The position numbers and the translations under genes are program-made. From assembly GCA_029938515.1 (NCBI GenBank), contig JAOZUU010000059.1:4698-10145 (forward strand): 5,448 bases of DNA, written 5' to 3'. Positions within the stretch are counted from its first letter, which is position 1. Each line of letters opens with the position of its first letter. The stretch comes from Desulfobacterales bacterium (GTDB lineage Bacteria > Desulfobacterota > Desulfobacteria > Desulfobacterales > QNYZ01). Of the stretch, positions 1-5,437 are shown piece by piece. Under the pieces are notes generated by a model. The model was not told the origin of the DNA. It searched no databases and saw nothing but the letters and a program-made list of their open reading frames with translations.

Positions 1-45
1 GGCTCCGGTTCGGGTGGCTCCGGTTCGGGTGGCTCCGGCTGGGGG
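1..45 (-). repeat. 15-bp tandem repeat encoding a PEPPE linker
   Basis: Two identical 15-bp units (1-15 and 16-30) are followed by a third with 12 of 15 matches (31-45). On the coding strand each in-frame unit encodes a rotation of Pro-Glu-Pro-Pro-Glu, giving a stiff proline/acid linker after the Ig-like domain. The array continues past the window edge, so its copy number is unknown. A run of seven G (41-47) adjoins it. Confidence 0.85.
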
Positions 46-596
46 GGCGCCTGTCCGCTTACCGTAATTTGTATTGTGGCTGCTAAAGAATCAATCTTTC
101 CGTCATTCGCTTTGAAGGTAAAACTGTCACTACCCGCGAAATTTGTATGGGGGATATACGTCAAGTTGGGCGTGGTGCCTGATAATGCGCCATGCAGCGG
201 TTGGCTGAGCACTTGGTAAGTCAGGGCGTCCCCGTCTGTATCGGTGGCCGTCAGGGTGATATCCACGGGGGTATCAACTTGGGTGAATACGCTTTGATCC
301 TGAGCCACGGGGGCCTCGTTATCAATTGTAGAATAAGTCGTCTCGCAACATAAATCGGTACTGTCGCCCCACCTGAAGGTCTGCGCAAACCCTTCCGCGT
401 TATACCAGTAGGTCAGGGTATGGACACCGTTTTCAAAGGTCTTTTCTTCATCATCGGGGTATCCCCGGGCATCAACCAGATCATCGATTTCCTCTTCGCA
501 ATCGCAGCCGCTTAGATCGAAATCATCACAGCTATTTAAGATCGCAAATACAGAAAAAATAAGAATAATTGTCAGGATAGATGAAATGCGTTTCAT
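1..596 (-). CDS. Ig/cadherin-like domain lipoprotein, 3' end beyond the window
   Basis: The first 198 codons of a surface or periplasmic lipoprotein are present, with no stop before the window edge. Residues 1-23 form a lipoprotein signal: MKR, a hydrophobic stretch, then the lipobox-like L-N-S-C with Cys23 as the probable acylation site. Asp24-Asp25 follow; in E. coli Asp at +2 retains lipoproteins in the inner membrane, but this rule may not hold here. Residues 24-90 are acidic with Cys31, Cys33, Cys83 and Cys84 and match no family I recognise. Residues 95-180 form one tandem-type bacterial Ig/cadherin-like domain (EAPVAQDQSV, DTDGD at 119-123, LTYIP, FAGSDSFTFKANDG), common in adhesins and large surface proteins. 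From residue 184 a PEPPE-repeat linker begins. The start is well supported: GGAAG lies 6 nt before ATG, with a strong promoter upstream. Domain class is fairly sure; function is unknown. Confidence 0.85.
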   Translation of the reverse strand, partial: MKRISSILTIILIFSVFAILNSCDDFDLSGCDCEEEIDDLVDARGYPDDEEKTFENGVHTLTYWYNAEGFAQTFRWGDSTDLCCETTYSTIDNEAPVAQDQSVFTQVDTPVDITLTATDTDGDALTYQVLSQPLHGALSGTTPNLTYIPHTNFAGSDSFTFKANDGKIDSLAATIQITVSGQAPPQPEPPEPEPPEPE

Positions 597-622
597 TTTT
601 TTCTTCCATTTTTGAAGTCTTG

Positions 623-650
623 ATCAAAATCGCCGGTCAGCAATTTTGAT
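623..650 (-). repeat. 28-bp inverted repeat in the lipoprotein gene leader
   Basis: Two 11-nt arms (623-633 and 640-650) flank a 6-nt centre. In RNA all 11 positions can pair, one as a G-U wobble. It lies between the predicted transcription start (about 661) and the ribosome binding site (603-607). It could be an operator just downstream of the promoter or a leader hairpin. It is not followed by a convincing U-tract, so I do not call it a terminator. Confidence 0.5.
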
Positions 651-668
651 GGCCAGCTTAAAGGATTA

Positions 669-696
669 ATTATCACAAAATGGAGGCATAGGTCAA
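669..696 (-). promoter_or_regulatory. Sigma70-type promoter of the lipoprotein gene
   Basis: On the minus strand TTGACC (696-691, 5 of 6 to consensus) is followed by a 16-nt spacer and GATAAT (674-669, 5 of 6). A TG one base before the -10 box makes it an extended -10 promoter. The predicted start near 661 gives a leader of about 65 nt before the ATG at 596. The promoter makes this gene a unit separate from the transporter operon upstream of it. Confidence 0.7.
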
Positions 697-703
697 GCAG
701 CTT

Positions 704-754
704 GAAAAGGAACCGGTCGGACCTAAAAGATTCAGTCGATAACCGCCAGACCGG
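704..754 (-). terminator. Weak terminator-like inverted repeat after znuB
   Basis: CCGGTC (754-749) and GACCGG (718-713) can pair across a 30-nt loop, followed by TTCCTTTTC (712-704) on the transcribed strand. The position between the znuB stop and the next promoter suits a terminator, but the loop is long and the U-tract is interrupted. The rest of 755-863 holds nothing I can interpret. Confidence 0.2.
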
Positions 755-863
755 ATCCATTTAACAGCACTTAATAATTACACAGATAACACATGACGAT
801 TCCTTTTACGGGCCGGCAACAACCTTCTCATCATCAGCGGCCATAATTGCAGGCTGACGCTTA

Positions 864-1670
864 CTAAAAAATTCTCAATCGCTCAATCAGTAAAGAAAGA
901 AAAAAAGCGATACCGGCTACCATGATAATGGAAGCCCCGGAAGTCAGATCAAAGGCGTATGAAAGCCATAAACCACTGACGGTAAATACGGCGCCCAGGA
1001 GACTGGAACCGATCATCATCTGAAACAGCGACCGGGTGTGCCTTTCCACGATAAAGGGGGGAATGGTCAAAAGAGCGATAACCAGAATCAACCCCACCAC
1101 CTGAATCACCATTACAACGGTCACCGCCAGCATACCGATCAATAAAAAATACAGTGCCCGCACTGGAACCCCGCGAATCCGGGCGAATTCCTCATCGTAT
1201 GACATGGCCAGCAGGTCCTGGTAATAAAAGACCACCAGGCCGGTGATCACAATCCCCACTGCCAGCATGATCCATAAATCCGATGCCGGTACCGTGAGGA
1301 TGCTGCCGAACAAATAGCTCATCAGGTCCACATTGTATCCGGGGGTCAGGTCGATCAAAATGATGCCGCAGGCCATCCCTACCGCCCAGATGACACCGAT
1401 AATCGTGTCGGCCCGATGTTTGGAATGCAGGCTGACGGCGGCCATCACCATGGCGGCCACCATGGAAAACCCGATCGTTCCCACGAGGTATGGCCAGCCG
1501 AAATAGAAGGCGATTCCGATTCCGCCGTAGGCGGCATGCGCGATCCCACCGGAAAGAAAGACGATGCGGTTGACCACCACCAGGGTGCCCATGATGCCGC
1601 AGATAATACTGGCCAGTAAACCCGCCATCAGGGCGTTGCGCATGAATTCAAAGTGGAGGGCTTCTATCAT
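864..1670 (-). CDS. znuB: Zinc/manganese-type ABC transporter permease (ZnuB/ABC-3 family)
   Basis: This is the integral membrane subunit of a divalent metal uptake ABC transporter; it forms the channel through which ZnuA delivers metal. The 268 residues are normal for the ABC-3 family and almost wholly hydrophobic, with eight or so membrane segments (about 13-35, 45-58, 63-80, 88-106, 132-150, 172-207 as a pair, 217-240, 245-263). The family-typical cytoplasmic coupling loop DEEFARIRGVP (159-169) is followed by the conserved VVGLILVIALLTIPP stretch (191-205). Its ATG overlaps the znuC TGA by 4 bp (ATGA), so translation is probably coupled; no good separate ribosome binding site is visible. 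Zinc is the likelier metal, but related Mn/Fe systems (MntB, TroC) look alike and sequence alone does not settle it. Confidence 0.92.
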   Translation of the reverse strand: MIEALHFEFMRNALMAGLLASIICGIMGTLVVVNRIVFLSGGIAHAAYGGIGIAFYFGWPYLVGTIGFSMVAAMVMAAVSLHSKHRADTIIGVIWAVGMACGIILIDLTPGYNVDLMSYLFGSILTVPASDLWIMLAVGIVITGLVVFYYQDLLAMSYDEEFARIRGVPVRALYFLLIGMLAVTVVMVIQVVGLILVIALLTIPPFIVERHTRSLFQMMIGSSLLGAVFTVSGLWLSYAFDLTSGASIIMVAGIAFFLSLLIERLRIF

Positions 1671-2440
1671 TTGTGATCGGTTAAAACCCGATGTGGCAAT
1701 CCGTGGGCCACCAGTTCAACGGGGCAGACGGTTTCCCCTGTGGATGGATACATGGTTTCCAGCATCTCCCCCGTAATTTCAGCCTGGGGATGATAGTGCA
1801 GGTGCCTGTTGACGCAAGCCACGGATTTGACATAGGTCGAGATCACCAACAGATCGTGGCTGACGATTAAAATGGTCATCTCCGTATTCAATTCTTTCAA
1901 TAGTTGGAAAAAATCAGCCTGACCCCTGCTGTCGATACCGGCTGTCGGTTCGTCCAAGAGCATTAATTTCGGTTTTGTCACCAAAGCCCGGGCGATAAAT
2001 ACACGTTGGCGCTGTCCCCCGGAAAGTTTACCGATTCTGGTATCCGCGTGAGCAACCATCTCCATCCGCTCAAGGGCATCGAGAACGACGCGCCGATCTT
2101 TACCGGTGTTTTTATTAAACCGTCTTCCCGGTTTAATCCTCCCCATCATCACGACATCCAGCGCAGAGATGGGAAAATGACGGTTCATATGAACATCTTG
2201 GGGTACGTAGCCGATATCGTGGGATGCCTTTTCCGCGGCATTGCCCATCACCCGGATCAACCCTCTGTTTGGCTTGAGCAATCCCAGTATCAGTTTCAAC
2301 AGGGTGGTTTTCCCCCCGCCGTTAGGGCCGATCATAGCGGTAAAATCGCCTGGCCGTATCGCCATGCTTACATTCTCAAGCACCTTCTGGCCGTTGTAAG
2401 CAAAGGTGACATCTTCAATTTTAATAATAGCATCGTTCAT
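1667..2440 (-). CDS. znuC: Zinc/manganese-type ABC transporter ATP-binding protein
   Basis: This is the cytoplasmic ATPase subunit powering metal import through ZnuB. At 257 residues it is a standard single nucleotide-binding domain with all motifs: Walker A GPNGGGKT (38-45), Q-loop Gln81 in YVPQD, signature LSGGQ (139-143), Walker B LMLLDE (159-164) with catalytic Glu164, and the H-loop His195 in VSHD. The C-terminal CPVELVAHGLPHRVL (239-253) is characteristic of the Zn/Mn cluster of ABC ATPases, and His residues are frequent near it (NRHLHYH, 211-217). The start is 10 nt after the znuA stop with no strong ribosome binding site, which suggests coupling. The stop overlaps the znuB start. No key residue is missing. 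Confidence 0.94.
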   Translation of the reverse strand: MNDAIIKIEDVTFAYNGQKVLENVSMAIRPGDFTAMIGPNGGGKTTLLKLILGLLKPNRGLIRVMGNAAEKASHDIGYVPQDVHMNRHFPISALDVVMMGRIKPGRRFNKNTGKDRRVVLDALERMEMVAHADTRIGKLSGGQRQRVFIARALVTKPKLMLLDEPTAGIDSRGQADFFQLLKELNTEMTILIVSHDLLVISTYVKSVACVNRHLHYHPQAEITGEMLETMYPSTGETVCPVELVAHGLPHRVLTDHK

Positions 2441-2450
2441 GTTTTTCGTT

Positions 2451-3335
2451 TCATTTCAGGTTCAAGACCGCTTTAATTTTACCAGCCACCTCTTCCAGAT
2501 TTTCAGACCAGTTCAAGGCCAGCGAATCGGCTGTGACCACCTGAACGCCGATTTCCCTGGCGATCTGCCGGGCACTTCTGGACGAAAACTGCGGCTGAAC
2601 AAAAACCACTTTAATATGCTGCGCTCTGGCAGTCTCGATTAATTTTTTCAGTTGCGCGGGCTTCGGGTCTTTACCCTCAATTTCAATAGGCACCTGCATT
2701 AATCCGTAAGTGCGGGCAAAATATCCCCAGGATGGATGAAATACCATAAATTTAAGACCTTGTCTGTCGGCAAAGATATTCTTCAATTCCATGTCCAGCC
2801 TGTCAATCTCGAAAATAAAGACATCGTAATTTGATTGATATTCCAGAGCCTTGTCCGGATCAACTTCAATCAATGCCTCAAGGATCGTCCGTGCTTGTTT
2901 TTTGACTAGAGGGGGGGATAGCCAGATATGCGGATCCAAGGCGCCATGATCGTGGTGATCGTTCTTTTCATCTTCATGAACGGGCATCATGGAAATTTTT
3001 TCAATTCCACGATCGATAGGGATCAACTTCATCTCTGGGGTGGCAGCAACAATTTTTTGCAGCCATACTTTTTCAAACGGTACGCCAATAGAAAAATAGA
3101 TATCCGCCCTGGAAAGGGTCGTCATCTGTCTGGGCTTGGGTTCGTATGTCGCCGGACTGGCGCCGGGTAGAACCATCACATGAACATCAACGAAGTCTTT
3201 GCCAATTTGTTGCACAAAGTACTTTTGGGGCAGGATGCTGACAAAAACAGTTAATTTATCCGCTGAAAAAGCACTAACTGGATGTAAAATATATAATATC
3301 AGCAAAATAAAACATACCCTCCGGCACCACCGCAT
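2451..3335 (-). CDS. znuA: Periplasmic metal-binding protein of the zinc ABC transporter (ZnuA/TroA family)
   Basis: This high-affinity solute-binding protein of the metal-specific cluster 9 family captures zinc or manganese in the periplasm. The 294 residues start with a Sec signal peptide (RRV, hydrophobic core 8-22, probable cleavage after AFSA at 22-25); no lipobox Cys is present at the cleavage site. Family motifs follow: LPGASPATYEPKPRQM (56-71), a short His/acid loop with His120, 127, 128 and 130, DPHIWLSP (134-141) with ligand His136, VFHPSWGYFA (198-207) with ligand His200, and an acidic segment EIEGKDP (218-224). The first family His, normally in PHxYEP, is Ala62 here. AAGGAG lies 7 nt before the ATG (GGAG-to-ATG gap of 5 nt with CC). 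It is the first gene of a tight operon with znuC and znuB. The family is sure; the exact metal is not. Confidence 0.92.
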   Translation of the reverse strand: MRWCRRVCFILLILYILHPVSAFSADKLTVFVSILPQKYFVQQIGKDFVDVHVMVLPGASPATYEPKPRQMTTLSRADIYFSIGVPFEKVWLQKIVAATPEMKLIPIDRGIEKISMMPVHEDEKNDHHDHGALDPHIWLSPPLVKKQARTILEALIEVDPDKALEYQSNYDVFIFEIDRLDMELKNIFADRQGLKFMVFHPSWGYFARTYGLMQVPIEIEGKDPKPAQLKKLIETARAQHIKVVFVQPQFSSRSARQIAREIGVQVVTADSLALNWSENLEEVAGKIKAVLNLK

Positions 3336-3360
3336 AGAGGCTCCTTCCTAAATCAGTACG

Positions 3361-3375
3361 TGCAACTTAATTGCA
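3361..3375. promoter_or_regulatory. Candidate Fur/Zur-family operator before znuA
   Basis: A 15-bp inverted repeat with 7-1-7 symmetry (minus strand TGCAATT-A-AGTTGCA), in which 6 of 7 arm positions are symmetric, lies 25 nt before the znuA ATG and just downstream of the predicted transcription start. Fur-family regulators, including Zur, typically bind sites of this size and shape, and zinc uptake operons are classic Zur targets. The link to Zur is inference; the motif does not match the gamma-proteobacterial Zur box. Confidence 0.45.
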
Positions 3376-3384
3376 TACGCTACA

Positions 3385-3411
3385 ATTAATTTTCATGTTG
3401 TTATTTGTCAA
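3385..3411 (-). promoter_or_regulatory. Candidate promoter of the znuACB operon
   Basis: A perfect TTGACA (3411-3406 on the minus strand) is followed after 15 nt by ATTAAT (3390-3385, 4 of 6 to TATAAT). A 17-nt spacer gives only TAATTG, so the -10 box is weak, as often found in regulated promoters. A start near 3377 would put the 15-bp inverted repeat at about +2 to +17. Confidence 0.45.
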
Positions 3412-3440
3412 TACGGTGACATTTTTTAACTGCCTGAACA

Positions 3441-3462
3441 AAGAAAAAATCTTCGCGCGAAG
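3441..3462 (-). terminator. Terminator-like hairpin after the HAD gene
   Basis: The perfect palindrome CTTCGCGCGAAG (3462-3451) gives a 4-bp stem with a GCGC loop and is followed on the minus strand by ATTTTTTCTTT (3450-3440). It lies some 185 nt after the HAD stop and 30 nt before the znuA -35 box, a sensible place to end upstream transcription. The stem is short, so strength is doubtful. Confidence 0.35.
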
Positions 3463-3645
3463 CCGCTCGATAATCAATCGGAAAGGGTATAAATCACGAC
3501 GGTTGGTTTGCGAATAATAAATCCACAAGATTGCGCCGGATTCTGGTTCGTCTACAAGGCACACCCGCCAGTGGATGTAACGCCATAGGCGGAACAGAAG
3601 GACAGTCCCGTCTATGCGGGATGGATTTATTTTTTCCCGGGCGCC

Positions 3646-4317
3646 TTATCCGGAAAAAAGTGTTTGCTCTGAATCCAGCAGCAATTCCAGCTCATTGAGA
3701 CGATCGATATGGGCAGCGGCTGTTAATGAACGATTTCGATAGGCGATCAGCGGCATTCCGGCCGCCTGGGCGGCCTGTTGGTCCAGCTCCGAGTCCCCGA
3801 TATAAATCGCCTGATGCGGCCCGATGTTGAAATAGTCGGTCACCTTCAGCAATGGATCGGGGTGGGGTTTGGGACGGGGAACATCCAGGGAACTGACCAC
3901 CAGATCGAAATATCCATCCAGTCCGTGGACTTCCAGAACCCTGCCGATGGTATCACTCCGATTGGTGGCAATGGCGGTTATAAATTGCGATCCGATTTTT
4001 TTTAAAAGCGGCTTTAAATCCGGCTCGATTTCCATTAAATCATAAAACGGTTCGTAACCCATCAGGTCTCGATAGGCCTGCGCCGCCTGGATGGATTCAT
4101 TGTCGCCAAACAAAAAAGAAATGCTTTCACCCACCGTGTGCATCTGGATAAAATCGAATTGTACCGGTGTCATTTCCGGCTGGCCGAAATGATGTAGAAC
4201 CCGGTTGTAGTAGGCTGTATTGGCCTTGACGGTGTCAAACATGACACCATCACAATCAAATATCACTGCTTTGGTCACGTTCATCATTTCCGATTGATGG
4301 ACACTATTTTTCCGCAT
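3646..4317 (-). CDS. HAD-superfamily phosphatase (phosphoglycolate phosphatase-like)
   Basis: This is a cytoplasmic haloacid dehalogenase-type phosphohydrolase of subfamily I with a small helical cap, the group holding phosphoglycolate phosphatase and beta-phosphoglucomutase. All four motifs are visible in 223 residues: motif I DCDGVMFDT with nucleophile Asp21 and Asp23, motif II IATNRS with Thr118, motif III RPKPHPDP with Lys150, and motif IV YIGDSELD with Asp175 and Asp179 for Mg. The cap spans about 28-95. The substrate cannot be read from sequence, and I find no partner gene in the window. The start is uncertain: the first ATG has only a weak GAG ahead of it, and ATG codons 11-12 (4287-4282) would give the usual short lead before motif I. 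The gene is preceded by a REPIN and by no visible promoter. Confidence 0.88.
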   Translation of the reverse strand: MRKNSVHQSEMMNVTKAVIFDCDGVMFDTVKANTAYYNRVLHHFGQPEMTPVQFDFIQMHTVGESISFLFGDNESIQAAQAYRDLMGYEPFYDLMEIEPDLKPLLKKIGSQFITAIATNRSDTIGRVLEVHGLDGYFDLVVSSLDVPRPKPHPDPLLKVTDYFNIGPHQAIYIGDSELDQQAAQAAGMPLIAYRNRSLTAAAHIDRLNELELLLDSEQTLFSG

Positions 4318-4343
4318 GTTCTCAATAAGTGATGATCATTTAC

Positions 4344-4403
4344 TGTAGGAGCGAGCTTGTTCGCGATCGAGTTCCCCAATTCACGAGCAAGCTTGCTCCT
4401 ACA
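4344..4403. repeat. REPIN: two inverted REP sequences
   Basis: Two 23-bp arms (4344-4366 and, reversed, 4381-4403) match at 20 of 23 positions and flank a 14-bp spacer. Each starts TGTAGGAGC, contains the GTAG head typical of REP elements, and holds an inner palindrome (right arm GAGCAAGCTTGCTC, 4385-4398, perfect). This closely resembles the well-known Pseudomonas-type REP sequence. Such doublets are mobilised in trans by RAYT transposases; none is encoded here. It sits 19 nt after the DUF1573 stop and 26 nt before the HAD ATG, so as RNA it would form a long hairpin that may stabilise the upstream message or limit readthrough. Confidence 0.85.
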
Positions 4404-4422
4404 TGGATCTTCGTACCGCCAG

Positions 4423-5367
4423 TTATTGAGTCTTTGATCCAGTCTCCGACCCTGCCGATACGTCTTGCTTCACATCTCCTGAAGCATCTTTTTTCGAAGG
4501 GGCCTCCTTTTTCGCCGGTTCCTGATCGGCAACCGGTTTTTTCGGCGCCGATTCGGACACCGGTTTATCCCCACTTTTCGGCTCGATAATATTTCCATAT
4601 ACCCGAACCTGAAGCTCGGGTTTTAGTTTGCTATCGGTCTTCAGGGCGATGATATCATAGTACCGGCCGGCCTGCCGACGGGTATTTTTCACGGTGAGCT
4701 GATATTCGGCCCCGTTATCTCCCTGTTTTTCCTCCAGCGCGAATTTGATATCGTCGCCCTGTTTGGCCGTTGTTTCGATAATCTTAAATGGATATTCCTT
4801 TTCGGGTATGATGATCACCGTTTGGCTGATCTCTTCATCAATGGCCCCGGTTAATTGGATCCGTTTGGGACGAATCGTGACAAATCTCTTCACATACCCT
4901 TTTACCACCAGAGTCAGGTTCTGTTTCTGGGGATCGTTGGTTTGAATCACAATCCGTTTGGAAACCTGCCGTCCTCCGTATCCCTTGGTTGACACCTTGG
5001 CCGTTAATGCTCCCTCGCCGCCGGCGGGGATCTGCTTCGAGTACGAAGCCGCGGTGCACCCTCAGCCCGTCCGCACTTTTAAAATCTTCAGCTCGGCCGT
5101 CCCGGTATTTTTAATAACAAACTTATGGGTGACGCTCTCACCGTCGAGCACCGGTTCAAACTCAAAAACCGGCTCGACGGCAACGGCTTTGGCGGCTGTC
5201 TTGGGTTCCCCGGATGAATCAACCGATTTCGCTTCAAGTTGATTTTCTACCGACGTCCCGGATGCGGCAGACGGTTCGGTATTCTGACCACCATGGCAAT
5301 CGAAGCTGACAAAAAAAAGTGCCAGGCACAGCGCAATACTTGAAAATAAAGGCTTTTTTACGCTCAT
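4423..5367 (-). CDS. Exported DUF1573 protein, probable selenoprotein (in-frame UGA, Sec102)
   Basis: This protein is 314 residues if the TGA at 5064-5062 is read as selenocysteine. Residues 1-26 are a signal peptide (MSVKK, hydrophobic core 7-22), so it acts outside the cytoplasm. A low-complexity linker (27-64) leads to a DUF1573/ASH-like beta domain (about 66-150: VFEFEPVLDGESVTHKFVIKN, then ILKVRTG-U-GCTAASY, then IPAGGEG). DUF1573 proteins normally have CGCT at this point; here the first Cys codon is TGA and Cys104 follows. A second beta region (about 155-245) and a charged K/E/P/S tail complete it. The same frame stays open on both sides of the TGA. The start at 5367 has AAGGAG 9 nt upstream; an earlier ATG at 5430 falls inside the promoter. 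The biochemical role of DUF1573 is unknown. A Cys-to-stop mutation giving a pseudogene is the main alternative. Confidence 0.8.
5034..5061 (-). promoter_or_regulatory. Candidate bacterial SECIS hairpin
   Basis: Seventeen nucleotides after the UGA, GCUUC (5049-5045) pairs with GAAGC (5038-5034) around GUACUC (5044-5039); the G and C ends of that loop can pair too, leaving a UACU tetraloop. Bacterial SECIS elements lie within the coding sequence just after the UGA, with a G in the first loop positions and an apical loop about 16-37 nt from the UGA. This hairpin fits that rule. Pairing below the upper stem is unclear, and the palindrome GGTGCACC just after the UGA could compete. Confidence 0.55.
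5062..5064 (-). other. In-frame UGA, probable selenocysteine codon
   Basis: The minus-strand codons read ACG GGC TGA GGG TGC ACC, giving T-G-U-G-C-T. Family members carry C-G-C-T here, so the stop codon coincides with a conserved redox-capable Cys. Conserved protein sequence continues for 212 codons in the same frame. Confidence 0.75.
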
Positions 5368-5410
5368 ATCTAAAAACTCCTTTGAATTATCGTTTTCGAC
5401 GTCCGAATTC

Positions 5411-5437
5411 GCTATACGATAACCCGGCATTTGTCAA
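5411..5437 (-). promoter_or_regulatory. Candidate promoter of the DUF1573 gene
   Basis: A perfect TTGACA (5437-5432 on the minus strand) is followed after 15 nt by TATAGC (5416-5411, 4 of 6). The spacer is shorter than ideal. A start near 5403 would give a leader of about 36 nt with AAGGAG ahead of the ATG at 5367, and it excludes the upstream ATG at 5430, which lies between the two boxes. Confidence 0.5.

Larger units (their letters stand above)
3336..3645. other. 310-bp intergenic region between the HAD gene and znuA
   Basis: I see no convincing gene here. A 65-codon open frame (3564-3367, minus) has no family match I recognise, no clear ribosome binding site, and runs through the znuA promoter, so I treat it as chance. 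The region contains several short inverted repeats (3581-3591 CGCC-ATA-GGCG; 3607-3622 TCCCG/CGGGA arms), the terminator-like hairpin at 3441-3462, and the znuA promoter and operator candidates. A 30-codon frame from 3588 begins MALHPLAG, which recalls the start of phosphoglucomutase, but it ends at a TGA within about 90 bp. Confidence 0.6.

Noticed and set aside
811..842. GGCCG/CGGCC inverted repeat near the znuB stop
   Set aside because: Only 5 bp across a 22-nt loop with no U-tract; expected by chance.
2006..2476. 156-codon plus-strand open frame across znuC
   Set aside because: It is antisense to a fully conserved ABC ATPase gene and shows no family features; a frame shadow.
3367..3564. 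65-codon minus-strand open frame upstream of znuA
   Set aside because: It covers the best znuA promoter and operator candidates, has no clear ribosome binding site, and resembles no family I recognise.
3607..3636. Plus-strand hairpin TCCCG/CGGGA followed by T-rich sequence
   Set aside because: A 5-bp stem with the T-run beginning several bases later, on a strand with no gene to terminate; too weak to call.
4423..4995. Separate 190-residue protein starting at a GTG at 4995
   Set aside because: The GTG is Val125 inside the DUF1573 domain, in the same frame as the upstream part, with no ribosome binding site; it is the downstream piece of the UGA-containing gene.
5368..5430. Longer start for the DUF1573 protein at the ATG at 5430
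   Set aside because: This ATG lies between the -35 and -10 boxes of the likely promoter, and the 21 extra residues precede a standard signal peptide whose own ATG (5367) has AAGGAG at a good distance.
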